Assembly: GCF_000285595.1 (NCBI RefSeq)
Contig: NZ_HE611064.1
Coordinates: forward strand, 727,405-791,404
Length of the DNA: 64,000 bases
Direction of reading: 5' to 3'
Origin: Kurthia senegalensis
GTDB taxonomy: Bacteria; Bacillota; Bacilli; Bacillales_A; Planococcaceae
The translations under genes were made by a program, and so were the position numbers. Numbering within the stretch: position 1 is the first letter of the stretch; each line of letters starts with the position of its first letter. The notes under the pieces were generated by a model, which worked only from the letters and a program-made list of their open reading frames with translations, had not been told where the DNA came from and made no database searches. Below are positions 8,542 through 17,144 of this stretch, piece after piece.

Positions 8542-11355
8542 TTATTGTGTCACTTCTAATGTTATTGTCGGGATATTGTATGCATTGTGATACATATCTT
8601 GTAGCTTAGTTAACACTTGCGACGAATCTTTTAATTGGAATGTAGACGTTCCGACTACACTTGCTGTGCCGTTATTACCTGATGGTGTAATCGTCATGAC
8701 TTTCCCATCCGAAGATAGTGCAACCGTCCCGTACGTATACGAGTTTTCTTCAACTTTCACAACCACTTCTGTTCCAGTTGGCAATTGCATCGGTGTATTA
8801 AATGTAGCGACAATTTTTGATACCGCTTCATTTTGCTTCATTTGTAATGTAACAGTTTGTGCTGCCACATTCCCTTTTACTTCTATTCCATTGTTCATCG
8901 CAACGATACTCATTAACGTCGGCATGACGGTTTTCACTGCTAATACATTTCCGTACGGTGTTACTTTCCCATCTTTCAACAATGCCGCTTGAATCGTCAC
9001 ATCAATCGTTTTGTCGTCCCCGTCAATATGTTGCGTCAAACTAGATACAGCAATGTCAGCAGTCGTTTGCGATTCTGCTTTTTGGTGCTGTGGTGTATTC
9101 GTACCATCAATAATAGACAGTAATTCTGATAAATAAATCGTTTCACCTTTTTTAAGCGTACGTGTGTTAAGGTCGATGTCTTTATTTATTTTTATAATTG
9201 CCTCTGTTTCGTACTCATCTAACACTTGTTGATATGCTGCTATATTTGTCGGCAGTGTCGTCACAATCTGTCCATCGACTAAACTCAATTGAATGTTATC
9301 GTACGTCGCTAGCGCTTCTTTCACAAGATTTTCTGCGATTGTCGTTTCTAGTTTTACTTGTTGATGTAATGCCGTTTCATATTGCTTCAAAGCGGTCACG
9401 TCTTCAGTCAGTATAAAGGGACGCGCTTTTGCATTCGCTCGGGCATTATTGTACGCCGCAACAGCCGCTTTAATTTTGGTAATTTGTTCCGACGTGTATT
9501 TCGTCGCCATCTCAAATGTATCAACCGTTACATTTGAAAAATCGAGTACTGGTACAGCTTGTGTCCCTTTCGTTGAAACAAACACTTTCCCCCGATTATT
9601 CGTCACGACATAATTTGAAAATGTTGTCGTATCAACTTGACCGCTTATGATTTCTTTCTTCTCAGCACCGTTTGTGAAAGTTGCTGTTTTCGAACGATTA
9701 TCAACCGAAAGCGTATACACTTTCCCATCTAATTGAATGGATTGATCGACGAAGCGAACGGACGTCTTGCCAGTCAATTCTTTTAATTTCGCTTCGAATG
9801 TGTCTACTACCGGTTTGCTTTCAAAATAATTCGTTTGTTTCGTAGTAAGTTGACGATTCGCTTTGAACATTCGATAATTTTTCACGAGCGTTTTCACTGC
9901 ACGATCTGCTTTTTGATAATCTGCTTCTAATCCATTAATTGACGTAATCAATGCTTTCGTTGTCGTATCATCACTATTTTTTGCCAAGCTGCTCACGTCG
10001 AGCGTATCAATTTCTTTCATGATGACGATTGCCGCTTCGTGATTTTTCAACGTTTTCACAGTCGATACCTTCACTTTTTTCTTATATTTTGGCAATAAAG
10101 CATTATAATGCGCACGTGCATCTTTAATTTCTTTTTCATACGCATTTAAATCGTTTTTATAGCGTAGTTTCGTTAATTCTTTTGAAACGCCTGATACATT
10201 TGATGATACGAGTTTCGTTTCTAACGTTTGCTGTGCTGCCGCTTCTTTCGTTATTTTATTGTAAAAAGCTTTTTGCTCGGCTGTTACTGTACGTTTTGCT
10301 GCTGCGCTTAGACGATTGTACACCGTCTTCATTTTTTGAATAACTTCAATTTGCGCATCTGAATATTTCGTCGTACCCGCAACGAGTTTCGCATAATTGG
10401 CTACGGTCATTTTCGTAGATAACCCATATCCTGTCGTTTGAGGAATCGTCGCTGTCTCTTCTATTTTCGTAACGACGATTTTACCTTGTTCAAGTGTCAG
10501 CTTATACGTATTGAAAAGCGTCGCTGGCGAACTATCCGCATCTTTGTTCTCGATCGTAAACGTATCATTCGTCAGTGGCACATTTTCTCCACTAGAATCC
10601 GTCACGCTAAATACACCGTTCACCTTTTTCGCATCGTATACGTCCGAATCAATTTTAAAGCGGCCGTTGCGTGATGAAATCGTCGTCGCTTCGATTGCGA
10701 CCGTGCCGCCATTATGCAATACATCATACAAATCAATAAAGTTTTTCGCATAATATTGCGCGTTGACGACATTTTGCTGCGCTTTCACTTTTTTCACGAG
10801 AACATTATACGTACGGTATTGTTTCGCTAAAATTTGTCTCGCTTGAACAGTCGTCGCTACTTTTTTATATTCAACTTGAAAGTTAGCAAGTGCCTGTGCA
10901 GCCTCTACTAACGTTTTGTTCACTCCACGAACCGTTATTTTTCCTTTTTTATCCGTAGTCGACACCGTGTCGACTACGTTCCCTGTCATCGTATACGTTT
11001 GAATGGCATTAATTTGAGCGGCAGTCGGCAATGCATTCGTCGCTTGAAGCAGTGCTGCCGCATTCGCCACTTTTACATGCGCTGCTAGTTGCTTCGCATT
11101 GCTCACGTATTTTTGTTCTGCTGTTGTCAATGCATCAAATGCTGCTTTCGCTGCTGACACGTCTGCTTGGTACGTTGTATGTTCCCATTTTAGTGCCTTA
11201 ATTTTTGAACGTACCGCTTTCGCTTTTGTATGCATTGCTGCCTCTGCTGTCGTCACTTGCTGTGGCGTCGTGATTGCTGTCTCCATTACAACGGTACTGA
11301 GTGCTATCGTTGCAGCGAGTGTAATTGCTACGTATTTTGATTTCTTCTGTTTCAT
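8542..11355 (-). CDS. Secreted helical-repeat protein inserted between csrA and hag
   Basis: 937 residues from an ATG at 11355 with GAAGGTGGG upstream; an in-frame longer reading exists but lacks a signal peptide at its start. The product has a Sec signal (MKQKKSKYVAITLAATIALS), then Ala/Lys/Thr-rich helical modules like those of the left-edge protein: shared pattern I.AL....TTY...V.AA..A...L......VSN...L.AHVK. Two beta-rich stretches, at roughly 245-330 and 545-640, are each followed by a helix pair beginning KYSDAQIEVI or KYTSEQITKI, so the protein has an internal duplication. No LPXTG, SLH or enzyme motif is visible. Bacillus subtilis has csrA directly before hag, so this gene is an insertion in the conserved order. 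Function unknown; an extracellular structural or flagellum-associated role is inference. Confidence 0.8.
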   Translation of the reverse strand: MKQKKSKYVAITLAATIALSTVVMETAITTPQQVTTAEAAMHTKAKAVRSKIKALKWEHTTYQADVSAAKAAFDALTTAEQKYVSNAKQLAAHVKVANAAALLQATNALPTAAQINAIQTYTMTGNVVDTVSTTDKKGKITVRGVNKTLVEAAQALANFQVEYKKVATTVQARQILAKQYRTYNVLVKKVKAQQNVVNAQYYAKNFIDLYDVLHNGGTVAIEATTISSRNGRFKIDSDVYDAKKVNGVFSVTDSSGENVPLTNDTFTIENKDADSSPATLFNTYKLTLEQGKIVVTKIEETATIPQTTGYGLSTKMTVANYAKLVAGTTKYSDAQIEVIQKMKTVYNRLSAAAKRTVTAEQKAFYNKITKEAAAQQTLETKLVSSNVSGVSKELTKLRYKNDLNAYEKEIKDARAHYNALLPKYKKKVKVSTVKTLKNHEAAIVIMKEIDTLDVSSLAKNSDDTTTKALITSINGLEADYQKADRAVKTLVKNYRMFKANRQLTTKQTNYFESKPVVDTFEAKLKELTGKTSVRFVDQSIQLDGKVYTLSVDNRSKTATFTNGAEKKEIISGQVDTTTFSNYVVTNNRGKVFVSTKGTQAVPVLDFSNVTVDTFEMATKYTSEQITKIKAAVAAYNNARANAKARPFILTEDVTALKQYETALHQQVKLETTIAENLVKEALATYDNIQLSLVDGQIVTTLPTNIAAYQQVLDEYETEAIIKINKDIDLNTRTLKKGETIYLSELLSIIDGTNTPQHQKAESQTTADIAVSSLTQHIDGDDKTIDVTIQAALLKDGKVTPYGNVLAVKTVMPTLMSIVAMNNGIEVKGNVAAQTVTLQMKQNEAVSKIVATFNTPMQLPTGTEVVVKVEENSYTYGTVALSSDGKVMTITPSGNNGTASVVGTSTFQLKDSSQVLTKLQDMYHNAYNIPTITLEVTQ

Positions 11356-11389
11356 AGAACCCACCTTCTCATCATTATTCTCTCTTTCA

Positions 11390-11397
11390 TTATCGGC
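11390..11397 (-). promoter_or_regulatory. Possible sigma-D -10 element of the helical-repeat gene
   Basis: GCCGATAA matches the sigma-D -10 at 7 of 8 positions, 35 bases before the ATG at 11355. The -35 position at 14-base spacing reads AGAA, only 2 of 4, so the promoter is plausible but weak. Confidence 0.35.
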
Positions 11398-11471
11398 AAC
11401 ATTCTTTACTATTCTTCTTTTTTCTGTCAATTCAATATATCAATTGAATTGTTCATTGATAATTTTCACAT

Positions 11472-11503
11472 AAAAAAAGAAGTCACACATTACGTATGAC
11501 TTC
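11472..11503 (-). terminator. Intrinsic terminator after csrA
   Basis: GAAGTCA and TGACTTC form a 7-bp stem followed by seven U, 20 bases past the csrA stop codon. Confidence 0.75.
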
Positions 11504-11522
11504 CACTTTGAAACGTATATTG

Positions 11523-11741
11523 TTATTCCCAATCGTTTAACATCGTTAAATCAAAATTCGTATTTAATGCCGCTTCATTTTCTTTTTGAATCGCTTCAAA
11601 AATTTCATGACGGTAAATTTTTAACGTCTTCGGTGCATCAATACCTATTTTCACTTGATCGCCATCGATGCCGATCACCTTCACTTGAATGTCATCTCCT
11701 AACATCAACGTCTCACCCGTTTTGCGTGTTAGCACTAACAT
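11523..11741 (-). CDS. csrA: Translational regulator CsrA
   Basis: 72 residues, the usual size. CsrA is a homodimeric RNA-binding protein that binds GGA motifs in hairpin loops, here most likely in the hag leader. Conserved beta strands [18 protein letters not shown] and [18 protein letters not shown] are intact, including the arginine of LTRK and the later [13 protein letters not shown] that binds RNA in known structures. The ATG follows the fliW stop codon directly, so the two are coupled; FliW is the known protein antagonist of CsrA. The C-terminal extension [13 protein letters not shown] is polar and family-typical in Firmicutes. Confidence 0.97.
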   Translation of the reverse strand: MLVLTRKTGETLMLGDDIQVKVIGIDGDQVKIGIDAPKTLKIYRHEIFEAIQKENEAALNTNFDLTMLNDWE

Positions 11742-12182
11742 TTATTTCACACTTCCTTCTACTGATTTCAGTGGGAAATGAAGTAAATCTTCTTCTGATG
11801 GCAGAACGATTTGTTTCGCTACTTGTTTTTTCTCGTTAATTACGACAGGCGCTAGTAAATTAATCGTCGACTGTAATAACGTATCTTTCAACGTCAAAAT
11901 ACCATAAACGAGCACATCTTCCGCACGTTCAATTTCTAACTTCTCTACGTCTGATTGTTGTAAATCAAAAGCGTAATCTTTTTTAAATGCGTACGGTGTC
12001 GCTACCATGAATCCTACTTTTTGTGTATGAATCGATTGTAGTACGAGGAAGGGCGATGCTTCATTTAATGGAATTAACACAAATTGCTTCTCTTCTTGAA
12101 AACCCGGAATGCCTTCTGGAAACGTAATAATTGCTTGTTCTTGAATCGTTACTTCGCCTAAAAATTTCGTTTGAATGTTCAT
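11742..12182 (-). CDS. fliW: Flagellar assembly factor FliW
   Basis: 146 residues. FliW binds either flagellin or CsrA; when flagellin is retained in the cytoplasm FliW is sequestered and CsrA represses hag. Family motifs visible: FPEGIPGFQEEKQFVLIPLN near residues 21-40 and SPFLVLQS soon after, plus a C-terminal acidic PSEEDLLHFPL. It starts 9 bases after an AAGGGAG ribosome site inside the end of yviE and ends against the csrA ATG. Length and order match Bacillus subtilis. Confidence 0.96.
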   Translation of the reverse strand: MNIQTKFLGEVTIQEQAIITFPEGIPGFQEEKQFVLIPLNEASPFLVLQSIHTQKVGFMVATPYAFKKDYAFDLQQSDVEKLEIERAEDVLVYGILTLKDTLLQSTINLLAPVVINEKKQVAKQIVLPSEEDLLHFPLKSVEGSVK

Positions 12183-12186
12183 TTAC

Positions 12187-12747
12187 TTATTCTCCCTTAA
12201 TAACGGTCGTCTCGACAGAAGCACGTTGTACCGTCGTTCCTGTCACAGTCCCCGGTGTAAAGTTACCTTGAATATCTCCTAGTGTAACATCATATCGCGG
12301 TGCATGTTGTGTAATATGAATGTCCAATCTTCCCGCAACGTACGTAGATTTCACCGCATCGACAGAAGGAATCCATTTAATTGCAGAACGAACCGGTTCA
12401 ATCCCTAGTTTTCCCTTCGCAATTTGCGCCACTTTATTGCCACCTGACTCGATATGCATCATTTGATCGCCTTCTCTTGCACGTCTCGCTGTTCCAGCTG
12501 CGACGTCTTGCAATCCTTTTTGTGCAGCGTTTCTTCCGGCTTCAAGTGGTGTAAATAAGCCCATATCTCGCCACGCTTGTGACTGGTCGATTAATAACTT
12601 CGCTGCCTCCGAACTAATTTCGAGCGTTGCAGCAGGTTGTTCGATATTCACTCTCGCATTACTTGAATGCATCGTAAGCTTCGGTTGTGTTGAATGAATT
12701 TCTACTTTTTGGTCCGTCGTACGAATGTCCACTCGATCTATTTTCAT
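12187..12747 (-). CDS. yviE: YviE/DUF6470 family flagellar-operon protein
   Basis: 186 residues from an ATG at 12747 with AAAGGAGAG at proper distance; a longer in-frame start would lie inside the preceding hairpin. The protein is soluble, without signal peptide or membrane span, with a beta-rich N-terminus full of I/V alternation (MKIDRVDIRTTDQKVEIHST) and a helical segment ATLEISSEAAKLLIDQSQAW. Proteins of this family sit between flgL and fliW in many Firmicutes; their function is not established. Its ribosome site directly follows the U-tract of a terminator-like hairpin after flgL, so its expression, and that of fliW and csrA, may depend on read-through. Confidence 0.85.
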   Translation of the reverse strand: MKIDRVDIRTTDQKVEIHSTQPKLTMHSSNARVNIEQPAATLEISSEAAKLLIDQSQAWRDMGLFTPLEAGRNAAQKGLQDVAAGTARRAREGDQMMHIESGGNKVAQIAKGKLGIEPVRSAIKWIPSVDAVKSTYVAGRLDIHITQHAPRYDVTLGDIQGNFTPGTVTGTTVQRASVETTVIKGE

Positions 12748-12763
12748 ACGATTCTCTCCTTTC

Positions 12764-12790
12764 AAAAAAGCCCGCACGAGGCGAGCTTTT
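12764..12790 (-). terminator. Terminator or attenuator between flgL and yviE
   Basis: AAAGCTCGC and GCGGGCTTT form a 9-bp stem (one G-U) with loop CTCGT and six U. It begins 2 bases after the flgL stop codon, and its U-tract runs almost into the yviE ribosome site. Confidence 0.7.
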
Positions 12791-12792
12791 CA

Positions 12793-13713
12793 TTAGCGAA
12801 TAAAGTCAACGAGCGTCTGTTGAATAATACGACCACCTACAGAAAGTGCCGCATTATGAATCGATTCTTGCGTAATTAAATTCGTAATCGCTTGTTCATA
12901 CTCAACATCTTCTACATTCGATTGTTGTTTCGTTAACGTAATTTTCTGCATAGCTAAACGTGTATCCATCATATCGACACGATTTTGTTTCGCTCCGACA
13001 TTTGCGACTTCTTTCAGCACTAAATCAATCGAACCTTGAATCGTTTCATTTGCTTTATCTTCCGCAGAGTTCGTACCACCAAGAAGCGCTCCAATATCCG
13101 CTCCAGATGTCGTACCGTTCGTACCGGTAAGTGCCGTTTCAATTTTCGCAAATACCGTATCTAATTTCTTGAATAACGTTTGGGCACCTGTCGTATTTAC
13201 ATCTAACTCAATCCCGTTGTAAATTTCAAGAGTTGCGGATTGATCCATTCCTGGTAGTGACTGCATTACACCATCTTTATAAAGTGGTTCACTCGTTCTC
13301 GTCCCACTGAAAATATACGTATCACCGATTTTCGTATTGCCTAAATCGTGAACTTCCGCTTGAATTTGTTTAATTTCTGTCAGCATCTTTTCACGGTCAA
13401 TCGTTTGGTTCGTGTCGTTTGCTGCTTGTGTAATAAGTTCTTGTACACGGGCCATTGCACTTGAAACGGATTGTAATGCAGAATCTGTCGTATCTAAAAA
13501 TTTCGTTGCCGTATCTAAATTTTTATCGTACTGTGCATTTTGGTTCAACTGTGTACGATAGCTCATCGCCTTCGTGACACCTACTGGATCATCTGACGGG
13601 CGTAACAATTTAGAACCTGTTGATATTTGTTGTTGTAAATTCCCCATTTTATTGTAACTCGTATTTAAATTACGGAGCATCGTATTCGAAAGCATTGATT
13701 GAGTTGTACGCAT
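12793..13713 (-). CDS. flgL: Flagellar hook-associated protein FlgL (HAP3)
   Basis: 306 residues. FlgL joins the hook to the filament above FlgK. Flagellin-like N-terminus MRTTQSMLSNTMLRNLNTSY with ISTGSKLLRPSDDPVG, and the C-terminal helix with VEDVEYEQAITNLITQESIH and QQTLVDFIR, are all present. The start has AGGAGAG upstream. It is separated from flgK by 20 bases and is followed immediately by a terminator-like hairpin. Confidence 0.96.
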   Translation of the reverse strand: MRTTQSMLSNTMLRNLNTSYNKMGNLQQQISTGSKLLRPSDDPVGVTKAMSYRTQLNQNAQYDKNLDTATKFLDTTDSALQSVSSAMARVQELITQAANDTNQTIDREKMLTEIKQIQAEVHDLGNTKIGDTYIFSGTRTSEPLYKDGVMQSLPGMDQSATLEIYNGIELDVNTTGAQTLFKKLDTVFAKIETALTGTNGTTSGADIGALLGGTNSAEDKANETIQGSIDLVLKEVANVGAKQNRVDMMDTRLAMQKITLTKQQSNVEDVEYEQAITNLITQESIHNAALSVGGRIIQQTLVDFIR

Positions 13714-13733
13714 TATATTATTCTCTCCTCACG

Positions 13734-15650
13734 CTATAAGCCAACTCGGCCCATACCATTAATAATTTTATCTAATGTTTCGTCGACTACTGTCACCATA
13801 CGGGCAGATGCATTGTACGCTTGTTGGAAACGAATCATGTCGGTCATCTCTTCATCTAATGAAACTGTCGTCACTGAATCACGATTGTTCGAAATCGTTA
13901 AACGAATCGTACCTGAATTGTATTCCATTTTCACAGCTTTTTCGCCTTCTGTACCAACGTCTGCTACCATCGATTCGTAAAATTTCTGTGCAGATGCCTC
14001 GTTCAAACCTGTATTAGGTTTATTGCTTAAATTAGAAAGAGCTAATGCTTGTTTGCCATTCCCCTCTTCTAAATTCGCTGTGGACGCTGCAATATTGTTA
14101 AAATCTTTCATTAAGTCACTTACTTTAATCGTCGCTGCTGTAACTTCTACACCATCCTCAAAGAATGCTTTTCCTTGAGGAGATGCTGTCGTACCGTCTG
14201 CCGATAATCCATAGCCAAGTTTATGTAAATCGTTAAATTGTTTCGCAAATTCACGCGCTAACTTATTTAAGTCTTCCAATTTATCATGGAAATAGCCATG
14301 CGTTGTAATCGTTGCTTTGCCATTCGCATCTAACGTTACATTTCCTTGTAGATCTTTTGCCACTTCTGCTTTTCCGTAAGAATCAATATAAGAAACGATT
14401 GATCCTTTGTTTGCTTGCATATCTTTTACATCCGTTTTCGATGAAGACGTCGTCGTTGTCGTTTCAAGTGAAGCATCTTTAATTGTTTTTTGATCTGCCG
14501 AAACGTTTAGCTTCAACGTCATCACTGGATCATTAGCTGTCGCACCTGGTATCGTAATCGAACCGTTTTTAAAATCAGCTAATACAGAATTCCCGTTATA
14601 CGTCACATCCGTAATCGTCCCATTCGCATCTGTCGTAATACCTAATGCAACTGTTGAAGCGCCTCCTGCAAAATTAACTGTATTCACTGTACCGGCAGCT
14701 AATGTCGCTGGTGTCATCGTCATTTTTTCTGATGACGTTTCTTTCAATTCAATTTTCAAGCTCCCGATTGCTTCAAACGTATCACTAACTGAAAGGTCTT
14801 TCTCAACACCTGTTTCATCGAATGTTTGAAGCGATACCGTTGCCGCAAATGATTTTTGCGTTTGGCTCGTTGATACGAGTAAGTTTTTCGTACCGTTCGC
14901 ATCTACATAATAGACGTTCATGGAACCTTCTGCATCAGGTCCAGCTAAGCCGCCTGATTGTACATTTTCTGTACTAATCGGCATGTACTCTGCTAATTCA
15001 TCTAATAATAAATCACGTCGGTCGTACAATTCATTCGGAATATAGCCATTCGGTTCGACTGTTTTAATTTGATTATTAAGAGAAGCAATTTGGCTTAAAA
15101 TGGAATTGACATTATTCACTGTATTCATTGCTTCGTACTTTAAATTCGTTTGGACTTGCGTCATTTGTGTACTCATATAATTAAATGAGGAAGCTAAATG
15201 TGCCGATTTCGTATACACAACTTGTCGTGCTGCAGAAGAAGAAGGTGAATTCGCTAGTTCTTGCCACGATGAAAAGAAGTCTTCGAAAGCAGCTGATAAT
15301 CCGTATTCTGAAGGCTCTGACATGATGTCTTCCATTTGGCTAATCGAATTCGTTTGTTGTGTCCAGTAGCCTAAGTTATTCGTTTCTTGACGGTATTGCT
15401 TATCGATAAATGTATCGCGTATACGTGTAATCGATTCAGATGTAACACCTGTACCTAAGTGACCTGCAAACATCGGCGTATTTTGGCCGATGCCTGGGTA
15501 ACCTGACGTCGCCGCCAAGTTAACGCGTTGGCGCGTGTAGCCGATCGTATTCGCATTCGAAATGTTATTCCCTACTGTATATAAAGCAGTTTGCTGTGCG
15601 CTTAAACCACGTTTGTTCGTTTCAAGGCCCATAAATGTTGAAATGCCCAT
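13734..15650 (-). CDS. flgK: Flagellar hook-associated protein FlgK (HAP1)
   Basis: 638 residues from the ATG at 15650, which has AGGAGGAAACGAA upstream; the longer in-frame reading begins in the terminator preceding the gene and lacks family similarity. N-terminal rod/hook signature MGISTFMGLETNKRGLSAQQ, then VGNNISNANTIGYTRQRVN, and C-terminal FQQAYNASARMVTVVDETLD with KIINGMG. The middle is beta-rich and longer than the 507 residues of Bacillus subtilis FlgK, with Thr-rich segments. FlgK connects hook and FlgL and is a substrate of the chaperone FlgN, encoded just upstream. Confidence 0.96.
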   Translation of the reverse strand: MGISTFMGLETNKRGLSAQQTALYTVGNNISNANTIGYTRQRVNLAATSGYPGIGQNTPMFAGHLGTGVTSESITRIRDTFIDKQYRQETNNLGYWTQQTNSISQMEDIMSEPSEYGLSAAFEDFFSSWQELANSPSSSAARQVVYTKSAHLASSFNYMSTQMTQVQTNLKYEAMNTVNNVNSILSQIASLNNQIKTVEPNGYIPNELYDRRDLLLDELAEYMPISTENVQSGGLAGPDAEGSMNVYYVDANGTKNLLVSTSQTQKSFAATVSLQTFDETGVEKDLSVSDTFEAIGSLKIELKETSSEKMTMTPATLAAGTVNTVNFAGGASTVALGITTDANGTITDVTYNGNSVLADFKNGSITIPGATANDPVMTLKLNVSADQKTIKDASLETTTTTSSSKTDVKDMQANKGSIVSYIDSYGKAEVAKDLQGNVTLDANGKATITTHGYFHDKLEDLNKLAREFAKQFNDLHKLGYGLSADGTTASPQGKAFFEDGVEVTAATIKVSDLMKDFNNIAASTANLEEGNGKQALALSNLSNKPNTGLNEASAQKFYESMVADVGTEGEKAVKMEYNSGTIRLTISNNRDSVTTVSLDEEMTDMIRFQQAYNASARMVTVVDETLDKIINGMGRVGL

Positions 15651-15741
15651 TTCGTTTCCTCCTATTTTATATAAATATTTTCGTCGTTCATTACTGTTAC
15701 TATAATCGGTCTTTTTCAAAAAAATTAAAGTAAAAAACAAA

Positions 15742-15773
15742 AAACGTTAAAATGCTTTCGCACTTTAACGTTT
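15742..15773 (-). terminator. Strong hairpin between flgN and flgK
   Basis: A 14-bp stem (AAACGTTAAAGTGC with GCATTTTAACGTTT, one G-U) closed by a GAAA tetraloop and followed by U-rich sequence. It overlaps the natural flgN stop codon. It could terminate, attenuate or process the flagellar transcript. Confidence 0.75.
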
Positions 15774-16262
15774 ATGCTTGTGAATCAAATCGTCCTTTTG
15801 AAGCCGTGCTACGTACGCCTTGCTCATTTCCGTAATTGAAATTCGCTTCTTGTGGGCGCATTAAGTCAAGCGACATATTAACAACTTGAAGTGAGTTGTA
15901 CAAAAGGCTTTGATTTAAATCATTTTTTCTTTCAGTTGTGTCACGACCGTTAATAAACCATCTCTCGCTTTTGCCAACTGCTGTTTGTCCGCTTCATTTG
16001 AAATGCGCGCAAGCAGCTCTGTCATCGTCGGTTGAACACCCGTCACTTGTTTAGCATTGAAAAAGACATTCACTGCTTTTTGACGTTGTTCTTCTAACTG
16101 AGCAATTGCCGAAATATGCGTTTGTTCGTCGTTGATCACTTTATTCAATTCATCTATATTACCGTCTGTAATCAGAGCTGTTTTGCTCGTCTCTAATTTC
16201 AAAAGGCTTTGATGCATAATCGTTAGTTTCGTCATAATTGATTGAATCGTTTGTACGGACAT
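15772..16262 (-). pseudogene. flgN: Flagellar chaperone FlgN (YvyG), frameshifted in a T6 run
   Basis: FlgN binds FlgK and FlgL for export. The first frame (MSVQTIQSIMTK... to VVTQLKEKMI) stops after 115 residues. The next frame continues with NDLNQSLLYNSLQVVNMSLD and LMRPQEANFNY to a final RFDSQA, the expected FlgN C-terminus. The break is in the run at 15923-15928 (six T on the + strand). One extra base would give GAA AAA AAT GAT and a 163-residue protein, like Bacillus subtilis YvyG (160). As printed, the gene would yield a chaperone without its hook-protein-binding tail. I suspect a sequencing error. Confidence 0.85.
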
Positions 16263-16279
16263 TGTCTGTTCCCCTTACG

Positions 16280-16543
16280 TTATCGACGGTAATGGTTCAA
16301 CAAATCTTGCGCAAGTTTTTTCGAATCAACTTGGTAAGTTCCGCTTTGAATTTGTTCTTTCAACGCCGCTACTTTTTCAGTACGTGTTGCTTCATAACCT
16401 TGAACACCTTGTAAATCCTTTGCCTGTGAAGAAATTTCAAGTTGGTCTTTAAAAGTTTTGTTCGTTGCTTTCGCCGCAGATGCTTTTGTTTGTTGCGCTT
16501 GATATGGATTAATATTTGAAACACCGTATGATTGAATTTTCAT
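16280..16543 (-). CDS. flgM: Anti-sigma-D factor FlgM
   Basis: 87 residues, usual size. FlgM holds sigma-D inactive until the hook-basal body is complete. The sigma-binding C-terminal half is recognisable in EKVAALKEQIQSGTYQVDSK followed by KLAQDLLNHYRR; the N-terminus MKIQSYGVSNINPYQ is the common Firmicute form. GAGGGGG precedes the ATG. It lies 17 bases ahead of flgN, and a sigma-D-like promoter upstream suggests feedback on its own inhibitor. Confidence 0.95.
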   Translation of the reverse strand: MKIQSYGVSNINPYQAQQTKASAAKATNKTFKDQLEISSQAKDLQGVQGYEATRTEKVAALKEQIQSGTYQVDSKKLAQDLLNHYRR

Positions 16544-16583
16544 CTTGGAACCCCCTCTACTTCTTTTTGAATACTTACCCGTT

Positions 16584-16609
16584 ATTTCGGAGAGAAATAG
16601 GAGATGTTA
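16584..16609 (-). promoter_or_regulatory. Probable sigma-D promoter of flgM-flgN-flgK-flgL
   Basis: TAAC (16606-16609), 14 bases, TCCGAAAT (16584-16591; 6 of 8 to GCCGATAT). The spacing equals that of the hag and flaG promoters. Confidence 0.45.
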
Positions 16610-16703
16610 AGCATTTTTTTCGAAAAGAGAAAGTTTTACTATGTCACTTTTAAACATCTAGTCCTATATACCATAACTACAAAATTTAAAAAGGTACATA
16701 GTA

Positions 16704-17123
16704 TTAGTAGCGTTTCGTCTTTTCTGAAAGATACGTGCCGCGTTCACGACGTGCAACACCTTCTCTAAATTCTCTTCCCGCTTCAAAGACGTTTAAATCT
16801 TTTTGGAGATTCGTCGAGCAACTTTCACATAGCTTTCCTGTTTGTGTCAGCTTGCCACAATTATCACAAGGGTAGCCTAAATTCGGGAAAAGCGCTGGCT
16901 GTAAACGACCTTTGCGCACCCACTTATGAAGCATCTCTTCCGTGCATCCTGTCGCTTCGACAATGCGCTCAATTGTAGCAGCACGATTCTCACGGCGACG
17001 TAAAAAGCGATAAACTTCCTCGTATTTTCTTTCTTCATCTGCTCCACAGTTTCCACAAACGTCACGAATACCAATGTCATTAAATAATTGCCCACAGATC
17101 GGACAGTTCTTTACTTCACCCAT
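16704..17123 (-). CDS. yvyF: YvyF family flagellar-operon zinc-ribbon protein
   Basis: 139 residues. Two zinc-ribbon pairs are visible: CPICGQLF...CGNCGADEE at the N-terminus and CDNCGKLTQTGKLCESC near residue 95. Between them lies a winged-helix-like segment (IERIVEATGCTEEMLHKWVR). This matches the YvyF family located between comFC and flgM in Bacilli, often named flagellar operon protein; it is thought to act in regulation, but the target is not known. AAAGGGGA precedes the ATG. Confidence 0.9.
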   Translation of the reverse strand: MGEVKNCPICGQLFNDIGIRDVCGNCGADEERKYEEVYRFLRRRENRAATIERIVEATGCTEEMLHKWVRKGRLQPALFPNLGYPCDNCGKLTQTGKLCESCSTNLQKDLNVFEAGREFREGVARRERGTYLSEKTKRY

Positions 17124-17144
17124 TGTTTGTTCGTCCCCTTTCTA

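Noticed and set aside
10976..10978. Longer starts for flgK, degS, UspA, the adhesin and the glycosyltransferase
   Set aside because: In each case a good ribosome site lies at the downstream start and the added residues come before a family N-terminus or signal peptide.
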